Shown piece after piece: positions 11,460 to 23,123 of a stretch of 64,000 nt of DNA (its first letter is position 1; every line of letters starts with the position of its first letter). The translations under genes were made by a program, and so were the position numbers. Source of the stretch: Tupaia tana. Taxonomy: Eukaryota > Chordata > Mammalia > Scandentia > Tupaiidae. The DNA lies in contig JAKSZU010000003.1 of NCBI GenBank assembly GCA_026018925.1, positions 187,992,139-188,056,138 on the forward strand, in the 5' to 3' direction. The notes beneath the pieces are model-generated. The model saw only the letters and a list, made by a program, of their open reading frames with translations, was not told the DNA's origin and did not search any database.

Positions 11460-13435
11460 TTTTCCCCTTTTCAAGAAGCCTTCACAGAATACTTGAGCTC
11501 ACAGAGCCTTTCTCAAACTGCCTGTTGCATTCTTTTCCTTTGGTCATTTTCTCTTAGGCACTGATTGAGCTTCTGCAAACTCAGTATTGGCCTCCAGTGA
11601 CAGGGTGGTTCACTGCTCTGGCCTCTCTAGGGCCCAAGCAGAGCTGGTGTCCTATAAGAGCTGCCCATAGGAGCAAGCACTAGGCACTAGCCTTCTCTGG
11701 GGTGGAGAGAAACTCCTGAAACCCCACCCCCACTTCTACCTCCTCCACCAAGTGTCCCCTTGCTCAGCACTTTCAGCACAGCTTCCTGGTGGCTGTCTTC
11801 CAAGGCCTATTTTCTGCCCTGGGACCTTACAAAGGCGCTTTTGATGAAAAGTTTAAGTCAAAGTGACTGTGTCATTTGATACAAGAGGCTCAAGGGGGTA
11901 AAAAGTATAGTTTTCTCTTATTTTTGGACTTTTTAGCTCAGAGCAAAATGAATGGCTGAATGGGACTGGGGTGGAAACCAGGGGTTAGAGGAAATGCCAC
12001 CAAGTTAGAGAACTTGAGGCCAGCTTCTGTTAGCCTTGGGATTTGCAGCTAGAAGGCTGGAGCAGGACCTGCTTATTAAAAGTACCTCCTGCTCAGCCGA
12101 GCTCTGCTCCCAGACCTGGTAGGTGTGTGAGGTGGCCACTGGCCTCACTACTCCAGGCCACCAACTCAGGTTCCTCCACCCCTAGCCCTGCTCTGATGTC
12201 CCCCCACTCACCACAAATGTGCCAAGCCTGCTCCCTCCATAGGACTGATGGAACGGAGGGCTGGGACAGAGAATCTCAGGCTGGGATTTGAGAGACCACA
12301 AAAGCCCTTATCCTGGGACCTCCCCTGACCACCTCTAGGGCAGGCTTCATGGCTATGCCACCATTGCAGTGGCACAGGGCTGGCGCTCAGGGGCACCTGA
12401 CACTTGCCATAATGCCCTGCCGTCATTGTCTTAGAATTCTTCACAGGTTTCGAACAAGGAATCCTGCCTTGTTGTTTTGCACTGGCCCCATGCATCCTGG
12501 ACCCTATCCTCGCCACCTCTTGAAATTCAGGTGGGCAATCACTTCCTTCTCTGCTCATCTCTTGCCAATACCCCTCATCTTTGTAGCTCCAGGGTTTCTG
12601 TGGGCTTCCACCTCATTAGCACACTAATTGTCACTACTAAGCTCCTGTGGGGATGATGTCTCAGACTTGGCCTTTGGGGAGACTTGCCCAGTGAGCCCAT
12701 GCCTTTTGATGCCACCCTTCTGCTCTCTCAGCAGACCTCCTGACACCATCTGTGATCCTCTCCTACTTGAGTGAGAGAAATTTGCAAGTCTGAAACCCAG
12801 CTTCCACTTTGCTACTAAGAGCCCACAAAGCCCTCTGAGGGCGCTTAATAAATACTGACTAATGAACCTGCAGCTGCTGCTCCTTTGGCTAATTAAATCT
12901 AAATAAGTCACAGACTTTAAATTATGCAACAAGGCTTGGCCAAAACAACTTAAAAATGTGGGAGTCCTAGCTTTTCTGCTATGCCCGGTGGAAAAATCCC
13001 ATCTTTTAATCATGCTTAACCTTCCTGAAGGACCAGTGGCAACCTTTAAATAATGAATGAATGTGTATTAGCAAGATTTCCCCCAAAGATACACATAGGA
13101 GCCAGATCAAAAAAGGGACAGAGGCCTGGAAGGGGTTCTGGAACTTTCTGATGCACCTGGAATGCTAGAGCAATCATTTGGTTCCTCAGAAGCCCAAAGC
13201 AAGGACTGATAAAAAACACTGGAGAAGGGTCTGTTGTGCTGCCCCAGCTTCCTGATGTTGCACCCTCAGCCTGAGCAGGATGTGGATGGCGACTCCCACT
13301 GCACTTCCAAAAGACACACACTCAGCCTCCCTCTCTCCTTATCTATCTTATCCCTTCAGATCCTACTGGAAGACCCTCCAGGCCAAGAGCAGTGTTCTCA
13401 CAACAGAGTATGGTTAAACTGAGTCCCATTAGTCA
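11460..13435. other. intergenic, no gene supported
   Basis: GC-moderate, repeat-poor. 12880-12960 holds a cluster of TAATTAAATC/AAATAAGTCA-type words that could be a conserved regulatory site; sequence alone cannot tell. Confidence 0.35.
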
Positions 13436-13436
13436 G

Positions 13437-13600
13437 AGCAGGCTTCCCAGACTCTAAGGTGTGCACGAACCACCCGCGGATATTGTCAAATGTCCCTGAC
13501 TCCATGAGTCTAGGGTGGGGCCGGGGAGGCAGCATTTCTAAGAGGCTTCCCAGGGTTGCTAATTCTGCTGCTACACAGACCACATGTGGAAGAGCAGGCA
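13437..13600 (+). mobile_element. MER5A (hAT-Charlie)
   Basis: actctaaggtgtgcacgaac, gtctagggtggggc and gcagcatttctaagaggctt match the MER5A layout. Confidence 0.7.
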
Positions 13601-13775
13601 TTCAGCCTGCACCTCCACACTAGCTGCACATTAGGAACAGTTGGGGCAGTCTAAAAACTAGCAAGTCTCCTCTGCGCATCTCAGATCAATTAAATCAGAA
13701 TTTCTGAAATCAGGCCTAGACTTTGTGTTTTTGTTTTGCATTGAGTTAGAGTCTAGATAATTACAGGTCACCTAA
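13601..13775. mobile_element. second MER5-like element
   Basis: ctagctgcacattaggaaca, atcaattaaatcagaatttctg and caggcctagactttgtgttt resemble the MER5 centre; abuts the previous copy. Confidence 0.6.
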
Positions 13776-13870
13776 ATGAAGCCTAGAAAGCTTAACTAAT
13801 TTGCTTGTAGTCACCTGCTGAACTAGAATTAGGTTTAGAACCAAGCCTATTTCCTCTTCCCTCCTGCACT
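13776..13870 (+). mobile_element. MIR fragment
   Basis: aacttaatttgc-like aacta/atttgcttgtagtcacctgc then gaaccaagcctatttcctct, typical MIR core to 3' order. Diverged. Confidence 0.5.
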
Positions 13871-15008
13871 TTTCAGCAGTCTCCTCTGTTCTTGTCCTGT
13901 TCTTGAACTTGTAACCCATGGGATTCCATTGCGGAGCAGAAAAGGCTCTCCCATCTTTTTCCTCCTAAGTTTGCTTGTAACTTAAGTATTAGTGCTTCAT
14001 TATTTGGGCTCAAGCTGAGTGGATGAGTATGACATGTTTCACGTAGTCTTTAGCTCTCAGTGTCAGTGGGCTGATCAGATCAGATCAGATCAACCTTGAC
14101 TAATGGGATCCTCCTCCTCTGTTCTGTGGGATCTGAGATCAGGAGGGAGGAGGGGTTCTTGAGTTTAACTCGCCTCCTCTCACAGCTTTGCTGAGGGCAT
14201 CCAGGTCAGAGAGGTGTGCCCTTCTGTCTCTGGGCAAGGAAGTTGCCCCAGATGTGTAAGGTTGTGAGGCCTCAGGCAGAGGTCGGCAATATGACAGCAG
14301 AGTTGCTCCAGGCATGTGTCCAGGAAAAACCGTGACTTTCCTGACGTATGTGCTGTGTGATACTCTTCCTGAAGGCACAGCACCACAGTGGGCCAAGGCC
14401 AGACTGGCTACAGCTGGGTTACCTGATTGCCTCAACCCCCACTAAAGCTCTTTGACTCAGCAACTTAGGAAGGGAGGGGGGCTTGGCCTTAGAAAGTCAG
14501 GACTCAGTTATGTGCTTATTCAATCTTCCCCCAACCCCGTATTATCAGAATCCCAATGTTTCTCAAGACTGTAATGTGCCCAGGAAAACTCTTACCACCT
14601 CAGATACTCTCTCTGGGAATAGCCACCAGATGTAAACCTACCAGATATAAACAGAAGCCTTTGGGTGGGGCTTATTGTAAAGCTTTAAAAGGCAGCCCCT
14701 GTTCTTTTTCACCCCTAGTTCAACCTGGGCTTGTGAATGTGGGGTCTAGAGCTGTGGCAGGGATGTTGAGAATATGAGTCTGAAAGTCATAGATGAAGAC
14801 AAAAGCTGTGTTAAGAATAGTGGAGAAACCAGGAGCCTGGGTCCTCTATGACTTCCTAGAGCAGATCCATCAGCTGTGGACTGACCACCTAGGACCTTCC
14901 GGTATGTCAGAAACATAAAACTATGTGGTTATTTGGTGAAGACACTGTGGCTGTTTCACAGCTGAATGTAATTCTCAAACTCTGGACTTCAGAGAAAATG
15001 TTTCTGAT
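13871..15008. other. intergenic with short (GATCA)n
   Basis: A gatca tandem of about four units lies at 14073-14093. A 98-codon minus-strand frame at 14139-14435 has no family or splice support. Confidence 0.45.
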
Positions 15009-15135
15009 TGGGGCAGTAGGTGGTGTGGTGGTTAAACGCACTGGATTCCCACATGGCTGACCATGGTTCAAGTCCCAGACCTGGTAGCTTGCTCTCTCTC
15101 TTTCTCTCTTTGGTCAAGTTAAAAAATAATTTAAA
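15009..15135 (+). mobile_element. short SINE, C form
   Basis: ggggcagtaggtggtgtggt head, ggttcaagtccc, then cttgctctctctctttctct and ggtcaagttaaaaaataa. Lacks the long body. Confidence 0.85.
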
Positions 15136-15554
15136 AATGGAAATAAATAAGTCTCGTAAAAGCAAGAATGTTTCTGGGACTAAGAATGGGAAGGGAAAGT
15201 TAAGGCAATTATATGGTCCATAGAAATTAGAGGGGAAAGGAGGCTGGCTTTATTTATTTATTTATCAATCACTATCCTACTCTACACTCTTTAATGATTC
15301 CTCTTCCTAAGGAAATAAATTCATATTCCTCAGACCAACATTCAAGATTCTATAAAACTTGTCCCCAGATTTTGCAAGTATGTTATCCTTTATATCATTC
15401 ACTGGAACAAAGATGACATTTCTCTTCCCAAACAAAGGTTACAAAGTCCTAACCACATTGCAGTGTATCTGCATCATCCCTCCTTATCTCCACCTACTTC
15501 AGGCTTATTGACCCTGTGGGTTGCTCTTTCTAGAAGCTGGGCTCCAGAGAGCTC

Positions 15555-15836
15555 TTTTTTATTTTATTTATTTATTTATTTATTTATTTTTGAGAGGTTT
15601 TTGCTATAGGGTGTGTGTGCTTACCAGAAAGACAGAGAGAGACAGAGAGATAGAAAGTGAGAAATCACCCCCCAGGGGGCATGGCCACAATCCCTTCTCC
15701 TCCATTCTCCCCTCGGGATCTTGGGCAAACATGCACACGCGCCCAGTGTGAGTTTAAGCCACCAGGTCCGGGACTCGAACCGCAGTTGACTACATGGGAG
15801 TTCAGAGACATAGTCATTATGCTAACTGCTGGTCCT
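15555..15836 (-). mobile_element. tRNA-SINE, A1, with (TTTA)n tail
   Basis: Tail gctatagggtgtgtgtgctt, body aatcaccccccagggggcat, head end actgctggtcc. gagctct flanks both sides as a short TSD. The A-tail has become a TTTA microsatellite. Confidence 0.9.
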
Positions 15837-15930
15837 GAGCTCTCCTCTTTTGATCTTCTCCATAACTGAGGTTTATATGCTGATAGCTTTTTATTATTAT
15901 TATTTTACATTTTTTGTGTGTGGTAAATTC

Positions 15931-15931
<1 letters not shown>

Positions 15932-15978
<47 letters not shown>

Positions 15979-16210
15979 ATAGGGTGCGTGCGCTCACCAG
16001 AAAGACAGAGAGAGACAGAGAAATAGAAAGTGAGCAATCACCCCCCAGGGGGGATGGCCATGCCACAATCCCTTCTCTATTCTCCTCTTGGGATCTTGGG
16101 CATGCAGGCACACTTGCCTGGCGTGAGTTTAAGCCACCAGGTCCAGGACTTGAACCATGGATGACTACATGGGAGTTCAGCGACATAGCCATTATGCTAA
16201 CTGCTGGTCT
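15932..16210 (-). mobile_element. young tRNA-SINE, A1, with about 44-nt T-run
   Basis: Very long T-run 15932-15975, then gctatagggtgcgtgcgctc and the A1 body, head end ctaactgctggtctcc. The unbroken tail suggests recent insertion. Confidence 0.93.
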
Positions 16211-16261
16211 CCATTTCTGCAGCAAGGTTGTGAGTGTCTCTCTCTAGGTAGGATCTTGGGA

Positions 16262-16745
16262 GCATGGACAGTGCTTGTGTTTTGGAGTTAGGTTTGAGAT
16301 CTGGGATGATCTTGTGTAGGTTATTATTATTTTTTTTTGGAGAGGTTTTTGCCATAGGGTGCGTGCAGTCACGTGCCAGACAGAGAGACAGAAAGCGAGA
16401 AATTACCCCCCGGGGGGATGGCCACGCCACAATCCCTTCTCCTCCATTCTCCTCTCGGGATCTTGGGCATGCACGCACATGTGCCCGGCATGAGTTTTAA
16501 GCCACCGGGTCCGGGACTCGAACCGCGGTCGACTACATGGTAGTCCAGCGACACAGCCATTACGCTAACTGCTGATCACTTCGATCTTGTGTAGGTTATT
16601 TAACCTCCCTGACCCTCAGTGTCCTCATTTGTGAAACAGGGTTAATTAACATTTCTGCCTCTCAGGGTTTTGGTGAAAATAGGTTTTGTAAGTATTTAAA
16701 GGGATGCCTAGCACATTGGAGGTGCTCAAGAAATGCTTGTCTGTT
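16262..16745 (+). mobile_element. MIR, split by a SINE
   Basis: ggttatttaacctccctgac, tcctcatttgtgaaacaggg and gcacattggaggtgctcaag are MIR core and 3' segments. The SINE at 16326-16582 interrupts it. Confidence 0.8.
16326..16582 (-). mobile_element. tRNA-SINE, A1, inserted in MIR
   Basis: 18-bp perfect TSD gatcttgtgtaggttatt at 16308-16325 and 16583-16600; box-B complement gggactcgaaccg intact. Confidence 0.95.
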
Positions 16746-17904
16746 GACTTGTTGCCCACTGGTGACAGCTTAGCTATGCCTTTTTCCTACCCTTGGCATC
16801 TCTTTCCCTTCTGATTTTCTGTTTCGTATTTGAAGTCAGAGAATTGTGTTAAGTTTGGGGAATTCTCATTTTCCTAGGAGTGGTCTTAGGCTACTGGCTT
16901 CGGTCTTCAAGCACAATAGGAAGAGTAGAAGGGAGATTTCATGCCCGTGGCTAAGGGGTGAGATGAGACGTTAACTGCTCTAGAGAGGTAACTAAGTCTT
17001 TTGCCAAAGATTAAAAGAAAAAATGTATTTAGGTCCTGTTTTACCAGGTAATAAGGGGCTTTGTAGGACTCAGTATATTTTGCAAACTCCTAAGGCAGTT
17101 ATAACAAGGTAAATGTGTGGGAATTAAGCTTTTTATTAACCTGATCTTCTTTCTCCTCACCTCAATCACACACCAGAAACCCATATCAAATAAGATGTTT
17201 GCAAGACATGACCCATAGCAAAAAGTCCCACCACTGGAAGTTTAATGAGAAGTGACAGTTTTATTACTTCCAAGCAATACTTTTCACACACAGTTATAAA
17301 TGGGGCAGATGTATTGAATTGGGTGGAAAATGAGAAGTTACCATGGACTAAAATGGCATGATAATGTGTACTGACATTGAAGTCCCAAGGCAGTCTTCTT
17401 TTTCATGTGGTTTCACTGAGCATCATTCTGAGAGTCCAATGAGACAGAAACTTATTCTTCTGTCCTTCTTAAGGCAGAGCCCAATGCCAGGGAAGAGGAG
17501 GGGTCAATAAAGACTTGATTGATTGCACAGCTGTGTCCAGCCTCATTAGCACTGGAGTAGACTCTCCCATGCCAGCGCCAGCCAACCATACTGGCTAGAC
17601 TGTGGGGGTCGGAGCAGCTGACAATGTGGAAGGGGGTGTATGTTGGAGAAGGGCTGGGGAGCTGGCAAGTAAGGAAACAGAACTCTTTTTCTTTGATATA
17701 CACATGCGGGGCTGCTCCATTTTGTGCTTCCTTGTGAGCCCCCTAGTGTTCAGTTCCTTTCTGTAGTTGCTGTATGTCTGTTTGGGGGGTGGGGGAGGGT
17801 TGTAAACATTTCCATTGTGGACAACTGTTTGCTTTGTATCTGCATGTGTGTGCATGCACACCATGAGACAGTGTATTTGTTTCTGGGTTAGCTTTTCTGC
17901 CTTT
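16746..17904. other. intergenic, no recognised gene
   Basis: Short minus-strand frames (82-89 codons, 17452-17864) overlap in different frames and resemble no family. Confidence 0.45.
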
Positions 17905-18154
17905 TTATTTTTTCTTTTTTAGGTTTTTACCATAGGGTACATATGCTCACCAGAGAGAGACAGAGAAGGAAAGTAAGAAATCACCCACCTCCAAGGGGTG
18001 GATCACAATTTTTTCTCCTCCATTCTCCTCTTGGGATCCTTGGCATGCACGCACACATGCCCGACATGATTTTCAAGCCCCCAGATCTGTGACTCTAACC
18101 ATGGTTGGCCATGTGGGAATCCAGAAACTTAACCACCATAGCACCTGCTGGTCC
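17905..18154 (-). mobile_element. tRNA-SINE, B form
   Basis: Tail accatagggtacatatgctc, body aatcacccacctccaagggg, head end acctgctggtccc. TSD agcttttctg near 17890 and 18156. Confidence 0.88.
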
Positions 18155-18524
18155 CAGCTTTTCTGAATTTTTTTGAGTCTATGTACTTAGCCTGGTAGGT
18201 GGGCATGGTATGTGTGTATGTGTGTATGTGTGTTGGGTTGTATGTACCTGGTTTTGTTTCTCCTCCCAGTTTTCCAACTGGGTAGCATCGATGGCTACTT
18301 CTGGTTTACCCTTTACCCCCCCCTCTCTCCGCCCCCAGGCTCTAACAGGCATGTTCTGGATTCCCTGAAACTTCAGCATCTCATTTTTAATTGTATGTTC
18401 TCTAAAGGCAGTCCCAAGCCTGGCTGACTGGCCCTGCACAGTTCTGCTCAGGCCAGTACTAAACAGAACCTTTTCATTGATATCCTAATATGGTCGCAGA
18501 CCTGGGAAGAGCTCAGGAGTCCTG

Positions 18525-18962
18525 GCTCCTGTATCAGTTTCCCTGTGCTACTGGGAAACCACAAACTCAGTGGCTTAACACAGATTTATTCTCTTACAGT
18601 TCTGGAGAAATCAAAAATGTGTTGCCAGAGCTGTGTTCCTTCTGGAGGCTCTACTTTGTGTCTTTTCTAGCTTCTTGAAGCTCTTCACATTCTTTGATTT
18701 GTGGCCCTCCCCATCTCTCTAACTTCTATGTCCATGGTCACTTTTGACTCCCACCCTCCTGCCTCCCCCTTACAAAGATGCTGGTGATTGCATTGGGCCC
18801 AGTTGCGCCATCCAGAATACTCTCTCCATGTCAAGGTCCTAAATTTACTCACTTCTCAAAGTCTCTTTTGTCACATAGGGTAATACATTCATGGTTATGG
18901 GGGTGGGGATGGAGACACGGATATCTTCATGGGGGCACTATCCCTAAGCCTACCACAGGCTT
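18525..18962 (-). mobile_element. MLT1 LTR (ERVL-MaLR), minus strand
   Basis: gtatcagtttccctgtgcta, aactcagtggcttaacacag, tctggaggctctactttgtg are the reverse complement of an MLT1 3' half. Non-coding LTR; oriented like TMEM247. Confidence 0.85.
18585..18590 (-). terminator. possible poly(A) signal downstream of TMEM247 (LTR-derived)
   Basis: Genomic TTTATT reads AATAAA on the minus strand, inside the MLT1 LTR at 18525-18962, which is oriented like TMEM247. It lies about 950 bp beyond the stop codon. No AATAAA was noticed on the gene strand between the stop and this site. The hexamer is the normal polyadenylation signal position of the MLT1 LTR; use by TMEM247 is inference. Confidence 0.3.
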
Positions 18963-19183
18963 TGCTCACCTCAGAGAAGACCTATGAATGTAAATAAATG
19001 TAGTAGAACCCAATCCAGTTTGGTCATGGTGTAATTCTAACATTCTGGAAAGGCTTTTAAAACCCTACCCGCCCCCCTTGCAGATACTTCTACTTCCGTA
19101 TCCTGCTAACTTCTGAAATCCTTCTTTCAGGGGGTAAAGCATCATCATCCAGTGAGAACTCAGGCTCAGTACAAGGTGCCGGA

Positions 19184-19457
19184 ACATTTTTTTTGTTTGT
19201 TTGTTTTGGAGAGTTTTTTTGCTATAGGGCGCGTGCGCTCTCCAGACAGACAGAGAGAGACAGAGAGACAGGAAGCGAGGAACCACACCCCAGGGGGGAT
19301 GGCCACGCTGCAATCCCTTCTCCTCCATTCTCTCGGGATCTTGGGCACGTACGCACACGCGCCCGGTGTGAGGTTAAGCCGCCGGGTCCGGGACTCGAAC
19401 CGTGGTCGACTACATGGGAGTCCAGCGACATAGCCATTATGCTAACTGCTGGTCCCC
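19184..19457 (-). mobile_element. young tRNA-SINE, A1, in probable TMEM247 3' UTR
   Basis: ttttgctatagggcgcgtgc tail, ccaggggggatggccacg body, gggactcgaaccgtggtcga, head end ctgctggtcccc. TSD ccggaacatt flanks it. It begins 86 bp downstream of the TMEM247 stop codon in the gene's orientation. Confidence 0.94.
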
Positions 19458-19542
19458 GGAACATTGTTTTTTTTATACTCAGGTGTGAATAACTGACAGA
19501 GTCTTTCCTAGGTGCATAGTTCTGATGGATGGAGGCTGGGGG

Positions 19543-19800
19543 CTAACTTGGATCATATGCTAGTAACACTAGGCATGGGGAGGGTTCCAGTAATGGAGAG
19601 AGCAAAGGCACTTGGAAGTATGACCATAAAGTTTTAATCAAACAGAGCAAAATGGCCGCAATGCAGAACAGGTAGTGCTTGGAGAAGAGAAAGAAGATCA
19701 TCTCCTTGGTGACATAGATTATGTGTATGAAGATGAAGCAGTACAGGAACATGACAAACTGGTTCTGGGGGAGCAGGAGGTCCTGGAAGCCTCCTGAGAA
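19543..19800 (-). CDS. TMEM247: TMEM247 coding exon 3 (membrane segments and stop)
   Basis: 258 bp, 85 codons plus TAG (19543-19545). Acceptor cttcttcccccacag has a strong polypyrimidine tract and leads into TTCTCAGGAGGC (FSGG). The exon encodes two hydrophobic segments, FVMFLYCFIFIHIIYV and LFCIAAILLCLIKTLW, with the TKEMIFFLFSKH linker between them, and a short Pro/Leu-rich tail ending AYDPS. Conservation with the remembered human protein is strongest here; I cannot align the last ~25 residues. Confidence 0.93.
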   Translation of the reverse strand, partial: FSGGFQDLLLPQNQFVMFLYCFIFIHIIYVTKEMIFFLFSKHYLFCIAAILLCLIKTLWSYFQVPLLSPLLEPSPCLVLLAYDPS

Positions 19801-22800
19801 CTGTGGGGGAAGAAGACAGTGGAGCTGGCGACACCAGGACTTGACACCAGATAGAGCTCTGTTCAGTCCTGCTCTGTCCCTTCCTGAATATGACCTTGGG
19901 CAGGCTAGTGTCCTCACCTAAAGAAAGGATAATAGCACCCACTTCACAAAACCATGAGAAGAGGGAGATGATAAATTCAAATTTTCTAGTGAGGTAACTG
20001 GTACTAACTTAGAGGGAATTCATTATTTTTATTTCTTGAACCCAGTCTTATCCCTTTGGACTGGGCACCAGACCAACACCTTCCCTTCTTTTGTCTTCAT
20101 ACTGTCCATGTGAGTTTCACATGTGGGCAGCCTTCTCCAACTCCAAGATCCTCAGATCTGGACACTGGCCCGGGAGCGCTCACTGGGCAGTGTATGCTGA
20201 CACTCAGCCTGGGTTTCTGGACAGTGGCACAATGAGAGGTATCCATTGGGTACAGAGCACTGTTTCTGATTCTCTGGGTCCTGGCACAAGTTGCATGAAC
20301 CAGCCAGTGGTCCTTGAGCCCAGGGCTTGGTCTTCCCTGGGGGGCAGGTGCTGGGAGATAGGTAATAGGAGGTCTCTAAACCCTCAGGGTACCAGGCTTC
20401 AGGGAAAGCAGTTTGAGCTGTCTGATTCTCTTCTGGAATCTATATAATTAGGATCCACCAGACCCCACTGTAACCATAAAAAGTATCAACATAGAAAAAA
20501 AGGCAAAAGCTGAGGTAACTATTCTGATTTATAGTAAAAAGGACATCACCCGTAATTTATTGTTTAACACATTTTTAAAAATAATGCCTCATTTTTGTAA
20601 ATACAGGCCCCCCACCCCACCCCAACAGTAGGGACTGAGATGTCATAAACTAACTAGAAACATTCAGGTATTTTCAAAACAATGAGATCCATCCACCCGT
20701 CTGTGGACATATCTTCCCCAAAACAAAAGGGGAACCTTAGTCTAGTCAACACCCTATTTTTTAGTAAATGTGCAATAAGTAAAACTCTTTTAAAACTACA
20801 GATAGTCCCTAAATTAACTATGGTTGGACTTAGCGATTTTTCAACTATATGATGGGTTTATTGGGCGATAGCCCCATTGTAAGCTGAGGGATATCTGTAT
20901 TACCAAATACAGACACTCCATGATGAAACAGCTACATAAAATGCGTGTGCAACTAAATAAAACTGAGAGGAGCAGGAAAATGACACCAGTGATACTACCA
21001 CTAAAAGAAATAGCAAGGAGCGCTAAAGATAAGAGGAAGAAATGCCACATTCTGAGGGGAGTGGAGGACTGGAGTGACCTAATGACTACAGATTTAGAGA
21101 ACCTGAAAGCTCCCTGGACTCTTGGATTTTGCCACCTTTCTGAAGTCAGCATTGTGTTTTTTGTCTAAAATGCTGGTGGGTGATAATTATAATTTTTTTT
21201 TCTTTTTTTTGGAGAGGTTTTTGCTATAGGGCGTGTGCGCCCGCCAGACAGAGAGAGACAGAGAGACAGAAAGCGAGAAATCACCCCCTGAGGGGGGATG
21301 GCCACACCGCAATCCCTTCTCCTCCATTCTCCTCTCGGGATCTTGGGCACGCACGCACATGCGCCTGGCGTGAGTTTAAGCCACTGGGTCCAAGACTCAA
21401 ACCACGGTCGACTACGTGGGAGTCCAGCGACATAGCCATTACACTAACTGCTGGTCCCTTCGATAATTATAATTTTTGATAAAACATGCACTTGTGAAAC
21501 CCTTTAGACTTCTTCTTTTTTTTTGGAGATGTTTTCACTATAGGGTGCGTGCGCTTGCCAGACAGAGAGAGACAGAGAGACAGAAAGTGAGAAATCACCC
21601 CCCCAAGGGGGATGGCCACGCCGCAATCCCTTCTCCTCCGTTCTCCTCTCAGGATCTTGGGCATGCACGCACACACACCCGGTGTGAGTTTTAAGCCACT
21701 GGGTCCGGGACACGAACTGCAGTCGACTACATGGGAGTCCAGTGACATAGCCATTACGCTAACTGCTGGTCCCCCCTTTAGACTTTTTAAAAAGACTTTC
21801 AATGATCTGTTTTTTGAGCAACCGATAGGACAGAAATCAAGGGTTTCCATCTCATCCAGCAAGAAGAAATATTTTCAAACTTTAAAAGGGAAAATGAATA
21901 TGGTTAGGAAAAGACATAGACCAAAGGCATAGTAAGCCACCATATCTGATTTAAACAGCTTCAGGCTCCAACTCGTGATAAACTTTATCCCAAGATTTTG
22001 AAGGAAAATTACAAGTTTGGAAAAATGCAACTTATGAGAATTCAAAAGTATCAGGAAATGTGCCAGAATCTTAGACATAGAAATATTTCCTAGATTTTCA
22101 AAAGGGAAGTGGGGAGACAAATTCTGGAAATCCCAATTCATAAACTTAACTTGGGTCAATTATTTAGTATATAACTAGGCAGGTATTTTGTGAGCAAGAA
22201 AAAAAAGATAATTATTAAGAAGCCAACATGTGGGGACTAGCAGATTGCATAATGGTTACATAGCTGGATTCCCACTTAGTCAACCGTGGTTCGAGTCCCA
22301 GACCCCATGGCTTAAAACTCATGCCAAGCACATGTGTGCATGCCCAAAATCCCAAAGGGAGAATGGAGGAGAAGAGATTGCGGCTTGGTCATCACTCCCA
22401 TAATTCCATGCTTTCAGTCTCTCTCTCTCTCCAGTGAGTGTACATGCTCTATAGCATTAAAAAAAAAAAAAAAAGAAAAGAAAAACTCTCTCAAAAGAAA
22501 GTAATAAAAGCCAACATGTGGGGATCAGCACATGGCGTGTAATGGCTGCATCACTGGACTCCCATGTATTCAACTGCGTTTTGAGTCCCGGACCTGGTGG
22601 CTTAAACTCACCCCGCACGTGTTGTGTGCGTGCCCAAGATCCTGAGAGGAGAGTGGAGGAGAAGGGATTGTGGGGGGTGATTTCTCACTTTCTGTCTGTT
22701 TCTGTCTTTCTGGTGAGCGTATGTGCCCTATATCAAAAACGTCTCGGGAACCAGCAGTTAGCGTAATGGCTATGTCACTGGGCTCCCACGTAGTCGACCG

Positions 22801-23076
22801 TGGTTCGCGTCCTGGACCCGGTGGCTTAAAACTCATGCCAGGCGCGTGTGCGTGCATGCCCAAGATCCTGAGAGGAGAATGGAGGAGAAGGAATTGCGGC
22901 GTGACCATCCCCCCGGGGGGTGATTTCTTACTTTCTGTCTCTCTGTCTGTCTCTGTCTGGCGAGCGCACGTGCCCTATAGCGAAAACCTCTCCAAAAAAA
23001 AAAAAAAAAAAAAAAAAAAAAAGCCAACAAACGTGTTCATTGAGTGCAAATGATTCAAAACCAACCCTACTTTCTT

Positions 23077-23123
<47 letters not shown>

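Noticed and set aside
19721-19921. Plus-strand ORF opposite TMEM247 exon 3
   Set aside because: Antisense shadow of a real exon.
23081-23121. CA tract and other spaced repeats as a CRISPR array
   Set aside because: Simple microsatellite in a mammalian genome; no repeat-spacer structure.
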